Assembly (NCBI GenBank): GCA_050945135.1
Contig: JBMNSJ010000069.1
Span: forward strand, 1 to 5,492
From: WRIS01 sp050945135
GTDB taxonomy: Bacteria; Actinomycetota; Coriobacteriia; Coriobacteriales; Eggerthellaceae
Direction of reading: 5' to 3'
DNA: 5,492 nt
Positions within the stretch are counted from its first letter, which is position 1. Each line of letters starts with the position of its first letter. Below the pieces are notes generated by a model, which was not told the DNA's origin, searched no databases, and saw only the letters and a program-made list of their open reading frames with translations. A program made the position numbers and the translations under genes. Positions 5,431-5,492 of the stretch are shown piece by piece.

Positions 5431-5492
5431 ATGTTTAGCCAAGAAGATAAGCTGATAGCCTTAGATCTCTACTTTTCAACCAAAACAAGAAT
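5431..5492 (+). CDS. probable IS3-family transposase OrfA, first 20 codons
   Basis: The reading frame begins ATG at 5431 and is open to the window edge, encoding MFSQEDKLIALDLYFSTKTR. This resembles the start of IS3-family OrfA proteins, whose N-terminal helix-turn-helix often begins with a short stretch of the form M-F/Y-S-x-E-x-(K/R)-x-x-A-(V/L)-x-L-Y. OrfA supplies DNA recognition and is usually fused to the DDE catalytic OrfB by a -1 frameshift. A GGAG ribosome binding site (5420-5423) sits 7 nt upstream, which favours this start. The same frame is open back to an ATG at 5368, but that start would be outside or at the very edge of the element and has no ribosome binding site. Only 20 residues are visible, so the family assignment is tentative. 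Confidence 0.55.
   Translation, partial: MFSQEDKLIALDLYFSTKTR

Larger units (their letters stand above)
5369..5492 (+). mobile_element. left end of a probable IS3-family (IS150-like) insertion sequence
   Basis: The stretch TCCGGACAAAAAGTTGGACT (5384-5403) resembles the AAAAAGTTGGAC-type terminal inverted repeats common in IS150-group elements, and it lies about 30-50 bp before a short reading frame that resembles IS3-family OrfA. IS3-family ends normally begin with TG; the TG at 5369-5370 is a candidate outer end, but the exact boundary cannot be fixed because the right end and target duplication are outside the window. The element is transcribed divergently from glnA, and its edge sits roughly 135-150 bp from the glnA -10 hexamer, so the promoter itself seems untouched. 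The call rests on remembered end sequences and the short OrfA start. Confidence 0.55.

Overview
The window is about 5.5 kb of bacterial chromosome. It carries four housekeeping-type genes packed on the minus strand and the left edge of a probable insertion sequence on the plus strand at the right end. Read in the direction of transcription (right to left), the order is: glutamine synthetase family gene (glnA-like, 5182-3836), a GlnR-like OmpR-family regulator (3818-3144), DNA polymerase I (polA, 3046-416), and the start of ribosomal protein L21 (rplU, 244 to beyond the left edge). Base composition looks mid-range (mid to upper 40s % GC by eye, not computed). The synthetase resembles the actinobacterial GlnA2 branch, and the regulator's winged helix resembles actinobacterial GlnR. 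Together with the modest GC this suggests a low-to-mid-GC actinobacterium, most likely of the class Coriobacteriia. That placement is inference from remembered family sequences, not a database result.

Right end (about 5369-5492, plus strand): an AAAAAGTTGGAC-type terminus of an IS3-family (IS150-like) element, a small hairpin, a good ribosome binding site and the first 20 codons of a probable transposase OrfA, cut by the window edge. Between this and glnA (5183-5368) lie a 9-bp inverted repeat, a tandem 11-bp direct repeat and a perfect -10 hexamer with a poor -35. This looks like an activator-dependent promoter.

Nitrogen module (3144-5182): the glutamine synthetase-like enzyme and the regulator are 17 bp apart and almost certainly cotranscribed. 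The regulator's receiver domain has lost the phospho-acceptor Asp (Glu54) and the conserved Lys and Thr/Ser. The synthetase keeps the GS-I fold motifs but differs from textbook GS at several active-site positions (Ala133, Arg58, Thr237, Gln244, Asp304). Its promoter carries 11-bp direct repeats of the spacing that OmpR-family proteins bind. A self-contained nitrogen-control unit in which the regulator acts on its own operon is a reasonable hypothesis. This pair and its promoter are the most interesting part of the window.

Left half: polA is full length, with an intact 5' nuclease and polymerase but a degenerate, proofreading-dead exonuclease domain. It is preceded by a small inverted repeat and followed by another. 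rplU has its own strong sigma70-type promoter in the polA-rplU gap. No tRNA, rRNA, CRISPR array or riboswitch was recognised.
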